A stretch of 64,000 nucleotides of DNA from Muribaculaceae bacterium (GTDB taxonomy: Bacteria; Pseudomonadota; Alphaproteobacteria; Rs-D84). Each line of letters starts with the position of its first letter. Positions within the stretch are counted from its first letter, which is position 1. Where the stretch lies: positions 49,710-113,709 of the forward strand of contig JAMPEH010000003.1 in assembly GCA_023665245.1 (NCBI GenBank), read 5' to 3'. Made by a program: the position numbers and the translations under genes. The notes beneath the pieces were generated by a model. That model was not told the origin of the DNA. It ran no database searches and saw only the letters and a list, made by a program, of their open reading frames with translations. Of this stretch, positions 18,064 to 26,131 are shown in pieces.

Positions 18064-19020
18064 TTACCCAATATCATCCAGAATACACTTCAATTCGGCC
18101 ATGTCGTCAGGCAACGGTGCCTTGAAATGCAGAATCTGGCCCGTCACAGGGTGTGCGATTTCCAGGAATTCGGCATGCAACATCTGGCCATCGTGCGATT
18201 TGATAAAATCCAATAAATCTGGATTTTTTACCGAGCCCAATCGCGCTGTACCACGGCCATAGAGTGGGTCACACAGCACCGGGAAACCATGCGCCGACAA
18301 ATGCACCCTGATTTGATGGGTGCGCCCCGTTAACAAATTACAACGAAATGCCGATACACCGGCACGTGTCCATACATCCATAACTGTCACATCGGTTGCA
18401 GCCGGCTTCCCCCCAGATTTCACCATTGACATTTTCTGGCGATTGCGGGATGAACGTGCAATATTGCCAGTAATGGATGCCCCAGTCCAATTCGGCACCC
18501 CCCAGACAAATGCAACATAGCGACGCGTCAGGTCATGCGCCATAAACCGCTTTACCAATTCGCGATATGCCACATCTGATTTTGCGAATATCATGACGCC
18601 ACTGGTATCTTTGTCCAATCGGTGGACGACACCGGGACGCGTTGCGCCACCCATTGTGGACAAATGCGTATGCGCCAATATATTTTGAACCAACGTACCA
18701 GTCTTGTTTCCGGCCGACGGATACATCACAACACCACGTGGTTTGTTTATAACGATAATATCATCATCTTCAAATAAAATATCTAAATCAAAGTCCGTAG
18801 ATATATTATCGGTTGCAACATCTGTTGTCTTGGTCGCAATTTCAACCGAATACACATCACCAGGACGTACACGTTCAGAAAACTTTACAGGATTATTATC
18901 CGCACGTGTGACAGTAAAACGCTGAATTTCACTGCGTGAAAATTCTGGCATTTGTGCCGATAAAAACTTGTCCAGTCGCATACCTGCATCTGTATCAGAA
19001 ACTGTGAATTGTTGCGTCAT
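18064..19020 (-). CDS. RluA-family 23S rRNA pseudouridine synthase (RluC/RluD-like)
   Basis: It isomerises uridines in ribosomal RNA to pseudouridine. The 318-residue protein has an N-terminal S4 RNA-binding domain (RLDKFLSAQMPEFSRSEIQR) and the catalytic motif HRLDKDTSG with the essential Asp, followed by the KINGR-type region RTHQIRVHLSAHGFP. RluC and RluD cannot be told apart from motifs alone. The ATG at 19020 is preferred because AGGGA precedes it and the N-terminus matches the family; the frame stays open 20 codons further upstream. It starts 10 bases after the stop of the preceding secreted-protein gene, as the last gene of a minus-strand run. Confidence 0.9.
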   Translation of the reverse strand: MTQQFTVSDTDAGMRLDKFLSAQMPEFSRSEIQRFTVTRADNNPVKFSERVRPGDVYSVEIATKTTDVATDNISTDFDLDILFEDDDIIVINKPRGVVMYPSAGNKTGTLVQNILAHTHLSTMGGATRPGVVHRLDKDTSGVMIFAKSDVAYRELVKRFMAHDLTRRYVAFVWGVPNWTGASITGNIARSSRNRQKMSMVKSGGKPAATDVTVMDVWTRAGVSAFRCNLLTGRTHQIRVHLSAHGFPVLCDPLYGRGTARLGSVKNPDLLDFIKSHDGQMLHAEFLEIAHPVTGQILHFKAPLPDDMAELKCILDDIG

Positions 19021-19030
19021 ATAAATTTCC

Positions 19031-19507
19031 CTATTGATATTTTGACCAGCCCGTTTCCACCGTGCACTTTGCCAAATCAATCGTTATTTCACGATCATTG
19101 TTTGTCACAGGACACGTCATCAAGCCCGTGGCGGCCGCCTGGTCGGCGTCACGCGCAGCATTACGCCAGGTAAACTTAACCTCACGCGGGGGATAAACGC
19201 AAACAATGTGCAAATCCCCATCATGCTGATTTTTAGGTCCCAGCCATACACGTACCCCAAAACCCAAACCATAACACGGAAACCCATCCAGATAATATAA
19301 AACCAACCCCTGGCGGCCAATCAATTTCTGGTCATGGATAAATTTACCACGATATTCGTTATATTGCAGCCCGGTCAATGCCTGCCAATCTGAACTGGTG
19401 GAAAATATACTGTATCGTGGTGTGGTGGTGGCAGGTTTATCAGATGTAGCCCCACAGACAGATACTGTTATCATTGCGATCAATGCAAATATTACAAAGC
19501 GTGTCAT
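19031..19507 (-). CDS. secreted hypothetical protein
   Basis: A 158-residue protein with a signal peptide (about residues 1-19). The mature region is rich in aromatic and beta-type residues (YYLDGFPCYGLGFGVRVWLG) and has three cysteines after the signal. I do not recognise it. Its start overlaps the stop of the upstream zinc-ribbon gene (ATGA), and its stop lies 10 bases before the pseudouridine synthase, so it sits in one operon from about 23.9 to 18.1 kb. A periplasmic location is inferred. Confidence 0.7.
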   Translation of the reverse strand: MTRFVIFALIAMITVSVCGATSDKPATTTPRYSIFSTSSDWQALTGLQYNEYRGKFIHDQKLIGRQGLVLYYLDGFPCYGLGFGVRVWLGPKNQHDGDLHIVCVYPPREVKFTWRNAARDADQAAATGLMTCPVTNNDREITIDLAKCTVETGWSKYQ

Positions 19508-20019
19508 TGCATATCCCCTATGGCGTCAAATTCAACCTGAATATTTTTTACACCAACCGCCCCGGTTGACAGTGTATGCGAAAATGTGACCGATGTACCC
19601 GCATCCAGCAATGTTGCCGGGGACAAAAACTTCTGCCGGCCAATAACACGCCCATTGTCATCATATGACACAATTACCAGATTTGGTACCCCATATATTT
19701 CATCAGAATTATTTGATACAACGCCTGATACCACAAAATGCGCATTACCCGCAGCATCCACCACACTGTGAACATCAGTGACCGTCGCCACCAGTGGTTT
19801 ATCTGACGCTTGGGCTGCTTGATGATGAACGATAACAACAAACGTGAATATAATCGCCGCCAGCAATGCACATGTCGCCGCAAACAATACCATTATCGCA
19901 GAACGCGGCGTTTGGTTTCGCACCGTCCACACACGACCGCATACCGCACATTTAACCGGCCCAGACACACGACCAGGCAATGTATATTCTGTTTTACAAA
20001 AATCACAAGATACTTTCAT
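19504..20019 (-). CDS. zinc-ribbon membrane protein (MJ0042/DUF3426-like)
   Basis: This 171-residue protein starts with a zinc ribbon of the MJ0042 type (C5xxC8, then C23xxC26, with GPVKCAVCGRVW), followed by a single transmembrane helix (about residues 42-64). A C-terminal extracytoplasmic beta domain (about 75-171) resembles DUF3426: it has the FVVSGVVSNNSDE and FSHTLSTGAVGV strands. Such proteins are common in proteobacteria; their function is not settled. It has no clear ribosome site; a TATAAC lies 9 bases before the ATG, so the transcript could be nearly leaderless. It overlaps the next gene by 4 bases. Confidence 0.75.
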   Translation of the reverse strand: MKVSCDFCKTEYTLPGRVSGPVKCAVCGRVWTVRNQTPRSAIMVLFAATCALLAAIIFTFVVIVHHQAAQASDKPLVATVTDVHSVVDAAGNAHFVVSGVVSNNSDEIYGVPNLVIVSYDDNGRVIGRQKFLSPATLLDAGTSVTFSHTLSTGAVGVKNIQVEFDAIGDMQ

Positions 20020-20038
20020 GTTTTTGTTATACCATAAT

Positions 20039-21340
20039 TTATTCTAAATTCAACTGACGATATTTTGCACGGACTTTGTTCTGAATTTCGGCAATTGCGT
20101 TCATATATTCAGATACTGGGGCATTGCTGTTTGCGGCAATTTTCGCAAAACGCTGGCGGGCAAACGTATCATGCGTATCTAAACGCACGGCCTGGACGGC
20201 CAAATCATCATTTAACGTACGGAATATAGCATCGAAAAAATTCGCGGTCTTGCCAGACGCATCCCAATAGTAATTAGAATTTACAGAATCTTCGATTCTG
20301 GTTGTGACATTTAATCGCGGCGTGATAGAACCTGTAAAACCAACAGTCGCGTACATCGCATCAATTCGACCGGCCGTCATATCAATGGATTGATTGACCT
20401 TTATAATAGGAACGGTCGCGTCACTGGATATTGACAATCCACCCAATGTTAAATTGGTGACCCACAAATCGTCCGCATTAAAAGATGAAAACTTACCCAA
20501 ATCAGACATTGTAAATGTGCCGGCAATATCCAATGTACGCGAATCCGATGATAGTGCACCAGACACAGTTGAAGTTGTGGTTTCAAAAATCTTGTCAATG
20601 GTGGTGCGATTTTGAAAAACAATATTATCTGACGCCAGTGCGGCCACCTTTAACGTTTCATCAAACCGGATGGATGTTCCATTTAAAAACATTGTATTTT
20701 CTATATTGTGCGCCCCCAGGTTCAGCCCCCCCATCATTGTGGCGTCTGCTGCACTGTCGGATGGGACACGCCACAAGTATAATGCATTATTCAAATTTAC
20801 CGATGTTGTGCCAACAATTCCATCAGTCATGTTTACACCCAAATCAATTGTATCAGCACGCCATGTGCCAAATGCACCGTATGCACGCGTACCTTCGATA
20901 AATCCCATATCTGCGCCACCGTTCGATACAATTTGGCGTGTACGCAGTGCGCTTATCCCATCGGTAGACATAACAATAACACCCTGCAATGACGCACCCG
21001 CGCCCGATTCATTTGACTTTAATATGCGCAACTGATATTTATCCGCCGCATCAAGCACAGATTCAGATAAACCATACGGCGCCAATTCTGATATATTCAC
21101 ACGCGAAATTGTTCGTCCAACTGTGTTTAACAGATTTTCACGATTATCAACAATATAGCGTTCTAGTGCAGTCTGAATTTCCGACATTTGGCGTGTAATT
21201 ACAACATTTTCTGCACGACGGACTGCATTTTCTTGATACCGAAACAAGAACGGCATTATAACCGCCGCCAATGCAACACTTAGTAACAATTCTATCAGCA
21301 TGCCACCACGTGATGATTTTACAGAATTTACATCTATCAT
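20039..21340 (-). CDS. large type IV prepilin-like protein A
   Basis: This 433-residue protein has a class III (prepilin) signal: a short basic leader ending in G12, then GMLIE with Glu at +5 and a hydrophobic helix (LLLSVALAAVIMPFLF). The remaining 390 residues are a large beta-rich, Asn/Thr/Ser-rich domain. It contains the motif GLNLGAHNIENT, paralleled by DLNMGGYDIYNIG and DLDMGKFSVNNIG in the next two genes. The three are paralogues by layout and by this motif, reminiscent of PilV-type minor pilins of conjugative type IVb pili. Its start overlaps the preceding gene by 4 bases. No pilus motor or peptidase gene is visible in the window. Confidence 0.75.
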   Translation of the reverse strand: MIDVNSVKSSRGGMLIELLLSVALAAVIMPFLFRYQENAVRRAENVVITRQMSEIQTALERYIVDNRENLLNTVGRTISRVNISELAPYGLSESVLDAADKYQLRILKSNESGAGASLQGVIVMSTDGISALRTRQIVSNGGADMGFIEGTRAYGAFGTWRADTIDLGVNMTDGIVGTTSVNLNNALYLWRVPSDSAADATMMGGLNLGAHNIENTMFLNGTSIRFDETLKVAALASDNIVFQNRTTIDKIFETTTSTVSGALSSDSRTLDIAGTFTMSDLGKFSSFNADDLWVTNLTLGGLSISSDATVPIIKVNQSIDMTAGRIDAMYATVGFTGSITPRLNVTTRIEDSVNSNYYWDASGKTANFFDAIFRTLNDDLAVQAVRLDTHDTFARQRFAKIAANSNAPVSEYMNAIAEIQNKVRAKYRQLNLE

Positions 21341-22581
21341 TTCATGTCCCCCGAAAACGTTGGCGTCATATCAGTAACAGGCGACACATCCCGCCACGAG
21401 TCCTGCATAATTGCATCAAATTCACGTGCATTGGGTGCCTGTGGTATTTTAGAACGTGCAAAATTTATTTCACGGAACTGGGGCGGTGTTGTTGTTGGAA
21501 ATGTCCACGAACCAATTCGCAGTGGCGCATTTGTTGACATCAATAATTCACCAGATACAGTCAAACCAGACTTATCATAAAATATCATTTCATCCACGGA
21601 TAAAAATGGTGTCAAAACACTGTTGGCAGACATTGCGACAAAACCACTGACAGTGCGAGAAGAACTAGATTTTAAAACAAAATCATGTGATACGTTCACA
21701 GAATTTGAAATAGACGCGCGATCAGTGACAACACGGCCATTGGTTGTATATGTGCGCCCGTTTAATACAGATGCATATATATTACGAAACCCGTTTATGT
21801 CCCCTGTGACACGCATAGCCCCCATATTCGCCTGTTCGCTGTTCAGACTGGCACCACCGGAAAAATATACGTTTGTTGCACGGGCGTTTTCTGATTCTAC
21901 AAATGTCGCTGTTGCATTTCGCATACGAATGGATTTTGCAATAATTGTACCAATGTTATAGATATCATATCCGCCCATATTTAAGTCACGCATCATAACA
22001 TTTAACCCGTCATCTTCGGATGCGCCACGATGCAGAAAAATCGATTTATCTTCGCCGGCGATATCACGCGATATACGATATATTAAATTCCCAGGCTTAA
22101 AATCCGGTGCGGCAACCGCCCAAGACGCGCCATAGGCCACACCATCGTCATCAACGACCGCGGCATCTGCACCAATTTGACGCGCAATTTTATTTACACG
22201 CAGATTGTCAAAATCAATATCAAACGCCAAATAGACATCTGTTTTTGATGCACCGCGCACAGTATATTTATCAATAAATCCCGCAGACGGAAATTCTGAT
22301 ATACCATCTAATTCATCATCTGATAACTTTATTTGCGCAGTATCTGGCCATGTGTCTTGGTTTAGGCGCACAAAGTTTAACACAGGCGACCGCATTGATA
22401 TTATACTGTTGGCAATTGTCATATTGGTCAGCATCTGATTTGCATTTGTCAATTGACTGTATACAAACGGTGTCGCCACCGCAACAATCGCCATTGCCAA
22501 CAGCACTTCGGTCATACTGGCGCCGTAAGACATGTTTTTATCTGTAAAAATCTTTGTCTTAGTCACAGTCACGGCCACCAT
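21337..22581 (-). CDS. large type IV prepilin-like protein B
   Basis: A 414-residue protein with a prepilin signal: cleavage expected after G20 (YG/ASMTE), Glu at +5, then a hydrophobic helix (VLLAMAIVAVATPFVY). The large C-terminal part is beta-rich and holds DLNMGGYDIYNIG near residue 200. The ATG at 22581 overlaps the end of the upstream prepilin gene by 23 bases; a Met 16 codons in is possible but would give a leader of only four residues. It is the middle of three paralogues. A role as minor pilin or pseudopilin is inferred from the N-terminal signal. Confidence 0.72.
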   Translation of the reverse strand: MVAVTVTKTKIFTDKNMSYGASMTEVLLAMAIVAVATPFVYSQLTNANQMLTNMTIANSIISMRSPVLNFVRLNQDTWPDTAQIKLSDDELDGISEFPSAGFIDKYTVRGASKTDVYLAFDIDFDNLRVNKIARQIGADAAVVDDDGVAYGASWAVAAPDFKPGNLIYRISRDIAGEDKSIFLHRGASEDDGLNVMMRDLNMGGYDIYNIGTIIAKSIRMRNATATFVESENARATNVYFSGGASLNSEQANMGAMRVTGDINGFRNIYASVLNGRTYTTNGRVVTDRASISNSVNVSHDFVLKSSSSRTVSGFVAMSANSVLTPFLSVDEMIFYDKSGLTVSGELLMSTNAPLRIGSWTFPTTTPPQFREINFARSKIPQAPNAREFDAIMQDSWRDVSPVTDMTPTFSGDMK

Positions 22582-23914
22582 CCAATAAACATTGTTTTAT
22601 ATCTATACGTTGTTCCAGCCGATGCCAAAACATATACTGGCAAATTATATTTTGCGATAACGATTTTGCGTTATATCGAACACCCATTTCTGTTATCAAT
22701 TCACGACACGATATGGTTGTACCATTGGATGCGGACGGACTGCGAATTATGCTAATGCCATCATTATTAACAGTGTCCGTCAACACATCAGGCAAAATTG
22801 ACGTATCCCCAGGACGCACATCTAACACAACCTTGCCAGATGCACCTTGCAGCAATGCACTGGACGTTTGGTCGCGCAATGTTATGTTTGATATATACAG
22901 ATAATCAACATCTATACCACTTTTGGTATTGTATTCTAATGATTCAGAATCAATATAAACATCCTGGCCGCGAGATGCATTTATAAACGAATCAATTTCC
23001 AGACGTTCAACACTGAATACAATTTTATCGGTCACCAAATTACCATGAACGTTCCACTTTTCAGGGCCGGTAAAACTGGTACGCCCGGCCGTCATCGCAA
23101 AATCATAGACCGCCGCATCACCGACAGTAATATTGCCCGCATCACCAAATTTTGCAACGGTGCGACCATTTAAAGACCGCGCATACAACGTGCCACGCGT
23201 TAAGGTCAGTGCACTTTCGCCATTGGCACTTTGAAACACCGTCTTGTCCGCCAACAGTGTATTTATTACGCTGCGTTCTTTGCGCCCATTTTCAATTCCA
23301 GATACAGACAACGTACTAAACTGGGCGGTATCAAATTCACCACGACGCGCAAACGCCGCGCCAATATTATTAACAGAAAATTTGCCCATATCTAAATCAG
23401 TTAAAAATGCACCGGCGTCAATATTCGTTTCATTACGTCGCACGACATCAGAATACATATCATCCAACACAACACCAACAACAACGCCGTCATCTGTGGG
23501 CGATGCATAGAATCCGATTCTGCGCGCCAATTCTGCACGTTGAACACCAGACAATTTTCCACCAGACAATTCCAAATATGCGGACACGCCGTTAAAATCT
23601 TTGGTTATTATCAGACTGATATCCTGGCCCAATGCGTTATGCGGCACAAAGCCCAGTGGCAGACCGTACGGTTCCAATGTATCTGAAAACGCCGTGCCGG
23701 AAATTCGCGTTATCTCGTACGGCAAAGAACTGGCATTTTCGCGCACATATATTCGGGCGGCAGTTTGCGCGACATCGACTTGCGTGGCACTGGATTGCAT
23801 CTGGGCATCCATATCACGGGCGACCAAGCGGGACGCAACAAACGGAACAAACGCAAATATCAGCGTTAACGCCAACAATGATTGCAATAAAAAATTTCCG
23901 CTGTGATGCTGCAA
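22559..23914 (-). CDS. large type IV prepilin-like protein C (Gln at +5)
   Basis: A 451-residue protein with a short leader (MQHHSG) and hydrophobic helix typical of prepilins, but Gln instead of Glu at position +5 (G/NFLLQ). The +5 Glu is normally needed for efficient pilin assembly and methylation, so this member may be a tip or otherwise specialised subunit. The rest is beta-rich and contains DLDMGKFSVNNIG. The start is TTG at 23914, supported by a perfect AGGAGG 8 bases upstream. It heads the minus-strand operon down to the pseudouridine synthase. The final residues include cysteines (CQYMFW and CLLDGGRDC). Confidence 0.7.
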   Translation of the reverse strand: MQHHSGNFLLQSLLALTLIFAFVPFVASRLVARDMDAQMQSSATQVDVAQTAARIYVRENASSLPYEITRISGTAFSDTLEPYGLPLGFVPHNALGQDISLIITKDFNGVSAYLELSGGKLSGVQRAELARRIGFYASPTDDGVVVGVVLDDMYSDVVRRNETNIDAGAFLTDLDMGKFSVNNIGAAFARRGEFDTAQFSTLSVSGIENGRKERSVINTLLADKTVFQSANGESALTLTRGTLYARSLNGRTVAKFGDAGNITVGDAAVYDFAMTAGRTSFTGPEKWNVHGNLVTDKIVFSVERLEIDSFINASRGQDVYIDSESLEYNTKSGIDVDYLYISNITLRDQTSSALLQGASGKVVLDVRPGDTSILPDVLTDTVNNDGISIIRSPSASNGTTISCRELITEMGVRYNAKSLSQNIICQYMFWHRLEQRIDIKQCLLDGGRDCD

Positions 23915-24077
23915 AAAACAATCCTCCTACATGGTGTCAGGATAGCAACCTAAAAAAACTATTGCAATCAGTTTTAAGATGATTTATATTCAGTGCGTTG
24001 AAACATGACAGGGATAAGCAGGATTTATTACTGTCGCAATAAGATAAACATATTTCCTGGATTAAAAAAGAAAAGAT

Positions 24078-24371
24078 ATGCAAAACAAAAAAAATCAAAC
24101 ATCTGTGGGGATGATGATTCAGCGCTGTCACAAGTGGCGCCAGAAAAGGAAACAATACATCGACCAGGCACGTCAGACAAATGACGAAATCGAACGCGAA
24201 CGCCTGTTGCAGACGGCCGAACACTATGGTCGCATTGTCAGTGCAGAACAGGGCAAAATTGATTCAACCCGCGACCCCAAGGATAAAACACCGGTTGACA
24301 CCGTGGCGGATACATCTGACACATCAGATGAAGACGAACAATTACCTGAATTTATCACAAATATGAAATAA
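24078..24371 (+). CDS. DUF4167-like small protein
   Basis: A 97-residue basic then acidic protein. Residues 20-55 (KQYIDQARQTNDEIERERLL, then QTAEHYGRIV) match the core of the alphaproteobacterial DUF4167 family, whose members have a helix, a charged turn and a conserved AEHYxRI. The family is usually longer and has Asn/Arg-rich N-termini, so this is a reduced version. It is followed by a bidirectional terminator at 24392-24420. Function is unknown; the family is predicted to bind nucleic acid. Confidence 0.65.
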   Translation: MQNKKNQTSVGMMIQRCHKWRQKRKQYIDQARQTNDEIERERLLQTAEHYGRIVSAEQGKIDSTRDPKDKTPVDTVADTSDTSDEDEQLPEFITNMK

Positions 24372-24391
24372 TCATAAAAATTACAGGAAAT

Positions 24392-24420
24392 AAAAAACGC
24401 CCAAATGGGCGATTTTTATT
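24392..24420. terminator. bidirectional intrinsic terminator
   Basis: CGCCC-aaat-GGGCG flanked by A6 on the left and ATTTTTATT on the right. It can end the DUF4167-like gene (plus) and the sspB transcript (minus). Confidence 0.8.
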
Positions 24421-24518
24421 AGAGTGAAGGTATTAGGTAGGAGAGTGTAGAGAAATAAGTCGTGGCGCAATATGCGCCACACATTACCTACTACCTATAC
24501 TCTACTACCTACACTCTA
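24420..24518. repeat. nested imperfect palindrome with internal perfect hairpin
   Basis: Left arm TAGAGTGAAGGTATTAG (24420-24436) pairs, with two mismatches, with CTACTACCTACACTCTA (24502-24518). At the centre is a perfect stem GTGGCGC/GCGCCAC (24462-24468/24474-24480). GGTAG/CTACC units are repeated inside both arms. The right arm includes the sspB stop codon. It resembles a small non-autonomous element or fossil repeat. Confidence 0.6.
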
Positions 24519-24980
24519 ATTTTTGCGGTTTCTGCGGAATTCATCCAATGACACAACACGGCGCGGGTCTGGTACTGTATCCGGTCGGCCATCCAATGGC
24601 AATTCCATATCATTGTCGGCGGCCGCATTTGTTTTTGGATGAAACGACAACATAAAATCAACCGATGGGTCTTTGAATTCAACCAGCGCAGAAAACGGCA
24701 CCCGTATAAAAAACGGCCGACCATCAAACGTTAATTGGACACCGAATTCTTTATCAGACACGTTCAGGTTGTTATACGAATATTGTAATACAATTGTCAT
24801 AATATCAGGATAACGAATACGCAAAAAATCAGGCAACACAACACCAGGCGCACGCGTTTTAAACGTGATAAAAAAATGTGTTCCATCACCCAAACCATTA
24901 AACTGGGCGTGAATCAGCGCATCTTTGACAACCGACTTTAATGCGTTATCCAACAGACTTTGATAATCAATTTTGCTCAT
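24516..24980 (-). CDS. sspB: SspB-alpha, ClpXP adaptor
   Basis: SspB tethers ssrA-tagged and other substrates to the ClpXP protease. The 154-residue protein matches the alphaproteobacterial form: THFFITFKTRAPGVVLPDFL (about residues 35-54), YPDIMTIVLQYSYNNLNV and a beta strand with FGVQLTFDGRPFFIRVPF. An acidic linker leads to a C-terminal RRVVSLDEFRRN, the ClpX-binding (XB) tail seen in Caulobacter-type SspB. It starts 2 bases after the recF stop, with AAGGAAG serving as ribosome site inside the recF end, so the two are co-translated. Confidence 0.9.
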   Translation of the reverse strand: MSKIDYQSLLDNALKSVVKDALIHAQFNGLGDGTHFFITFKTRAPGVVLPDFLRIRYPDIMTIVLQYSYNNLNVSDKEFGVQLTFDGRPFFIRVPFSALVEFKDPSVDFMLSFHPKTNAAADNDMELPLDGRPDTVPDPRRVVSLDEFRRNRKN

Positions 24981-24982
24981 AT

Positions 24983-26065
24983 CTACACTTCCTTGGGCGT
25001 CAGTATATTATTTATTTCCCCATTATGGCAAGCAACAAATACAGCGTCCGGCACATCACGAAATACGGATGCATCCAAACCTGTTGCCCAAACCTGGGCA
25101 TCGGCGGCACCCAATGCCGCAAACAGTCGCGAACGCGCCGCAGTGTCCAGGTGGGCTGCTGCCTCGTCCAACAGGATAATTGGCCGATGGGATGTTTTTG
25201 CGTGTATTAATTTTGCGTGCGCCAGTATTAAATCCAATAATGCGGACTTTTGTTGACCGGTGCTGGTTAAATTTGCCGGCAAATTCAGTGTGCGATTAAA
25301 CACACCAAAATCAGATTTATGCGGTCCATCCAGCACCATTTTATCACCAAGCAATTCACGATGTTCATGCAAATATTCACTGTAATTGCGTTCGACCGCC
25401 GCGGCAGATTCTGTCAACAACTGGGATTCAACCAATCCCGTCACAGATACTGCACAATTTTCCAAGAAATAATTTAATTGACCCGCATATTGAACGCGAC
25501 CTGCGGCAATTGACACGGCAATACCTGCAATCTGGGCATCCAGTGCATCCACCCACCGCCCGTCACGACCGTTTTTTAATGCAAATCCACGTTCTGATAA
25601 TAATTTAGATAGCCGGGCCACACGCCCACCATGGGACGCATCAAAACTGGTGGCCAGTCTATCAAAAAACGCACGACGTTCCGATGCACTATCTACAAAC
25701 AATCTGTCTTCACGTGGGGTTATCCACACCATGCGCAAATGCCGTGATAAATCGGCCAACGTTGCCGCATCACCATCGATACGCGCACGCCGATTTGTGT
25801 CGCCAGAATTAAAATATACGCAAACATCCGTATCGTCCAATAAATTTGCATGAACAGAAAACCCGCCTGTACCGGCAAACCGTGCGATTTCTGTCATTGG
25901 CGCACCGCGCAGGCCACGGTCGCCAGATAACATGGATACAGCCTCTATCACGGCGGTCTTACCCGCGCCGTTCGGCCCGGTAATTATTACATTGCGACGG
26001 CCCGCCGTATCAATACGACATAAATTATGATTGCGAAAATCCGTCAGGCACAACGTTTTTATCAT
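24983..26065 (-). CDS. recF: RecF, recombination mediator ATPase
   Basis: RecF helps load RecA at single-strand gaps. This 360-residue SMC-like ATPase has Walker A TGPNGAGKTAVIEA (about residues 28-41), the signature region STGQQKSALLDLIL and Walker B ILLDEAAAHLD. The ATG at 26065 gives the family N-terminus (MIKTLCLTDFRNHNL); the longer frame begins with TTG 36 bases upstream. recF is usually next to dnaN; here it is paired with sspB, so the replication-initiation cluster is dispersed in this genome. Confidence 0.93.
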   Translation of the reverse strand: MIKTLCLTDFRNHNLCRIDTAGRRNVIITGPNGAGKTAVIEAVSMLSGDRGLRGAPMTEIARFAGTGGFSVHANLLDDTDVCVYFNSGDTNRRARIDGDAATLADLSRHLRMVWITPREDRLFVDSASERRAFFDRLATSFDASHGGRVARLSKLLSERGFALKNGRDGRWVDALDAQIAGIAVSIAAGRVQYAGQLNYFLENCAVSVTGLVESQLLTESAAAVERNYSEYLHEHRELLGDKMVLDGPHKSDFGVFNRTLNLPANLTSTGQQKSALLDLILAHAKLIHAKTSHRPIILLDEAAAHLDTAARSRLFAALGAADAQVWATGLDASVFRDVPDAVFVACHNGEINNILTPKEV

Positions 26066-26088
26066 GGCCGGGATTTTACACTGATTTT

Positions 26089-26120
26089 TTATAAAAATCA
26101 ATCGGGGTCTGTGCCCCGAT
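26089..26120 (-). terminator. intrinsic terminator after the MacA-like gene
   Basis: On the minus strand ATCGGGGC-acag-ACCCCGAT is followed by TGATTTTTAT, 12 bases after the stop of the MacA-like gene. It also overlaps the start of the longer recF frame, which supports the shorter recF start. Confidence 0.75.
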
Positions 26121-26131
26121 AATAAATTACA

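Noticed and set aside
26066..26101. Upstream TTG start of recF
   Set aside because: The extension overlaps the terminator of the MacA-like gene and is not part of the RecF family; the internal ATG gives the normal N-terminus.
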